Source: Herbiconiux sp. L3-i23 | Lineage (GTDB): Bacteria; Actinomycetota; Actinomycetes; Actinomycetales; Microbacteriaceae | Direction of reading: 5' to 3' | Length of the DNA stretch: 64,000 nucleotides | Assembly: GCF_023734115.1 (NCBI RefSeq) | Contig: NZ_AP025737.1 | Location: 1,798,001-1,862,000, forward strand | In this document: in pieces, positions 62,425-64,000 of the stretch | Layout of the letters: every line of letters starts with the position of its first letter | Position numbering within the stretch: the first letter of the stretch is position 1 | Translations under genes and position numbers: made by a program | Notes under the pieces: model-generated | What the model saw: the letters and a program-made list of their open reading frames with translations, nothing else | Told to the model about the DNA's origin: nothing | Databases searched by the model: none

Positions 62425-62436
62425 GTTTTCGAAAAC
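62425..62436. promoter_or_regulatory. Candidate LacI-family operator
   Basis: Perfect 12-bp palindrome GTTTTCGAAAAC in an AT-rich patch (AACGTTTTCGAAAACC). It lies between the divergent promoters, next to the -35 box of the transporter operon and in the -35 region of lacI. Size and symmetry fit LacI-family sites. Confidence 0.75.
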
Positions 62437-62448
62437 CTTTTCCATCTG

Positions 62449-62454
62449 TACAGT
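62449..62454 (+). promoter_or_regulatory. -10 box for leaderless lacI-type gene
   Basis: TACAGT, 7 nt before ATG 62462. Confidence 0.55.
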
Positions 62455-62461
62455 CGGCTCT

Positions 62462-63457
62462 ATGACGCGGCGAGCGACGATCCAGGATGTAGCGGCTGCG
62501 GCCGGCGTCTCGGTGGCCAGCGTGTCGAAGGCGGTGAACGGCCGCTACGGGGTTTCGTCGGAGATGACCGAGCGCGTGATGGCCGCCGTGGAGCGGCTCG
62601 GGTACGAGTCGAGCCTCGTTGCGAGCAGCATGCGATCGCGTCGCACCGGCGTGATCGGCGTGCTCGTCGCCGACTTCGAGCCGTTCTCGGCCGAGGTCCT
62701 GAAAGGAGTCGCGCGAGCGCTCGCCGACACCTCATACGATCTGCTCGCCTATAGCGGCTCGCATCAGCACGGAGCCGGCTGGGAACGTCGTTCGCTCAGC
62801 CGCCTGAGCGGCACACTCATCGACGGCGCCGTGATGGTGACTCCCTCGGTCGTCGGGGTGGCAGCCGATGTCCCGGTCGTCGCCATCGACCCTCACACCG
62901 GTCGCGGCGAGCTGCCGACCGTCGAGTCCGACAGCTACAACGGCGCCCGCCAGGCGACCGATCACCTGATCGAGCTCGGTCATCGCCGCATCGGGTTCAT
63001 CGCCGGCCGCCCCGATCTGCGCTCGGCCGTGGCCCGAGAACGCGGCTACCGCGACGCTCTCACCGCGGCGGGAATCGGCTTCGACGCCGCTCTTATCGGG
63101 GTGGGCCGATACGAGGAGGACATCGCACGCGACGCAGCCCGACGGATGCTCGCCCTGCCGACGCCGCCGACCGCGATCTTCGCCGCGAACGATCTCTCCG
63201 CGCTGTCGATCATCGCCGTCGCCCGTGACCTCGGGCTCTCGGTTCCCGCCGACCTCTCGGTGATCGGCTTCGACGATGTGCCCGAGGCCGCCCGCGCCGA
63301 TCCGCCGCTGTCGACGGTGCGGCAGCCGATCCAGCGGCTCGGCGAGGCGGCCACCCGCCTGGTGCTGGAGCTCATCGCGGGTGGCACCCCGGAGATCACG
63401 CACTTCACGCTTCCGACCCGGCTGGTGGCCCGAGCCACCACCGCCCCTCTGCGCTGA
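62462..63457 (+). CDS. LacI-family transcriptional regulator
   Basis: 331 residues. N-terminal LacI helix-turn-helix (ATIQDVAAAAGVSVASVSKAVNG, split into recognition and hinge), hinge with LVASSMRSRRTG, then a periplasmic-binding-protein-like ligand domain (DHLIELGHRRIGFIAGRPD, IFAANDLSALSIIAVA, SVIGFDDVPEAA). It most likely represses the divergent transporter-GH3 operon and itself through 62425-62436. A TACAGT box sits 7 nt before ATG 62462, so probably leaderless. Confidence 0.94.
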   Translation: MTRRATIQDVAAAAGVSVASVSKAVNGRYGVSSEMTERVMAAVERLGYESSLVASSMRSRRTGVIGVLVADFEPFSAEVLKGVARALADTSYDLLAYSGSHQHGAGWERRSLSRLSGTLIDGAVMVTPSVVGVAADVPVVAIDPHTGRGELPTVESDSYNGARQATDHLIELGHRRIGFIAGRPDLRSAVARERGYRDALTAAGIGFDAALIGVGRYEEDIARDAARRMLALPTPPTAIFAANDLSALSIIAVARDLGLSVPADLSVIGFDDVPEAARADPPLSTVRQPIQRLGEAATRLVLELIAGGTPEITHFTLPTRLVARATTAPLR

Positions 63458-63507
63458 CCGCGTCCGGTCCCCCGCAGTCCGCCCCCAAACTCGAACGAAG
63501 GAGTTCC

Positions 63508-64000
63508 GTGGGTCGCTATGAGAACCCGATCCTGGCGGGATGCCACCCCGATCCGAGCATCTGCCGGGTCGGTGACACCTACTACCTGGTCACCTCCACC
63601 TTCGAATACCTTCCCGGCCTGCCGATCCACGCGTCGAAGAACCTCGTCGACTGGGAGTTGATCGGGCACGCCATTCATCGGCCCGAGCAGCTCGACCTCC
63701 GCGGCCTCGAGTCGTCGCGGGGGCTCTACGCGCCGACGATCCGCGCCATCGGGGACTTGCTCGTCGTGGTGTGCACCGCGGTCGGCCCCGACGACGGCAG
63801 CTGGACCGGTCGGACCGGTCACTTCCTCGTCACCGCCTCCGACGCTGCGGGTCCATGGTCGGACCCGGTCTGGATCGACGATGTGGGCGGGTTCGATCCG
63901 TCGATCACCGTCGACGGCGATCGCGTCTGGCTCTGCGGGACCCGACCGCCCGAGCCGATGCGGTGGCCGGGCGAGACCGAGGTGTGGCTGGCGGAGCTCG
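63508..64000 (+). CDS. Glycoside hydrolase family 43 (beta-xylosidase/arabinofuranosidase type), 5' part
   Basis: 164 codons visible; the gene runs off the window. The start is clear GH43: YENPILAGCHPDPSICRVGD with the catalytic-base Asp in HPDPS, then TYYLVTSTFEYLPGLPIHAS, LYAPTIRA, and VGGFDPSITVDGD with a second conserved Asp. No signal peptide, so it acts on imported sugars. GTG 63508 has GAAGGAG 7 nt upstream. It follows lacI by 50 bases. Confidence 0.93.
   Translation, partial: MGRYENPILAGCHPDPSICRVGDTYYLVTSTFEYLPGLPIHASKNLVDWELIGHAIHRPEQLDLRGLESSRGLYAPTIRAIGDLLVVVCTAVGPDDGSWTGRTGHFLVTASDAAGPWSDPVWIDDVGGFDPSITVDGDRVWLCGTRPPEPMRWPGETEVWLAEL

Overview
The window reads as a chromosomal segment of a high-GC Gram-positive bacterium, most likely a member of Microbacteriaceae (Actinomycetota). 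The reasons are the very GC-rich codon use, the aceE-fasR-fabD-fabH-acpP-fabF order, a deazaflavin (F420)-type nitroreductase, the actinobacterial families DUF3145, DUF3618 and DUF222-HNH, many TAnnnT boxes set 6-8 nt before start codons (leaderless mRNAs), and palindromic intergenic repeats. The species cannot be fixed from sequence alone. No prophage, insertion sequence or CRISPR array was found.

Layout. 1-3.9 kb: end of the potassium sensor kinase gene kdpD, kdpE, and an SLC13/ArsB-type permease. 3.9-4.5 kb: RNase P RNA (minus strand) and nested palindromes. 4.5-8.3 kb: a coiled-coil protein with a degenerate zinc ribbon, and an NCS1 permease carrying a ~540-residue disordered N-terminus. 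8.4-14.6 kb: small metabolic and hypothetical genes, including a lipoprotein translationally coupled to a CDF cation transporter. 14.6-16.5 kb: intergenic repeats around a PrsW-type membrane protease. 16.5-19.4 kb: three proteins with different nuclease folds (HNH, GIY-YIG, PD-(D/E)XK-like) beside a tRNA-Val. 19.5-22 kb: a sortase-anchored surface protein and a carboxylate-amine ligase. 22.3-31.5 kb: acetyl-CoA and fatty-acid block (aceE, fasR-like regulator, fabD, fabH, acpP, fabF, methyltransferase), interrupted by an SDR gene on the other strand. 32-38.3 kb: DUF3145, a PadR regulator, DUF1684, an S9 peptidase with a quinone reductase, and a secreted lysozyme-like protein. 38.4-44 kb: a membrane/envelope cluster (DUF4239, two holin-like paralogues, DUF3618, YihY, DUF1206). 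44-48.5 kb: a MmyB-type regulator, a cupin-MFS-alcohol dehydrogenase operon and DUF2255. 48.5-54 kb: repeats, arsC, a LysE exporter, a membrane protein, a GNAT and an OmpR/kinase pair. 54-56.6 kb: a class A penicillin-binding protein. 56.7-64 kb: a plant-polysaccharide locus (GH3, sugar ABC transporter, LacI regulator, start of GH43), plausibly for xylo-oligosaccharides.

How parts fit. AceE makes acetyl-CoA, and the adjacent PucR-type regulator and fab genes use it for fatty-acid synthesis. The 56.7-64 kb locus forms a regulon: a canonical TTGACA-N17-GATAGT promoter fires leftward into the transporter-GH3 operon, a leaderless promoter fires rightward into lacI, and a 12-bp palindrome lies between them. 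The most interesting non-coding signals are two families of palindromic repeats that sit at gene 3' ends and supply stop codons. One copy at 44.9 kb is flanked by a 14-bp direct repeat, and its in-silico removal restores a different, clean stop codon for the cupin gene.
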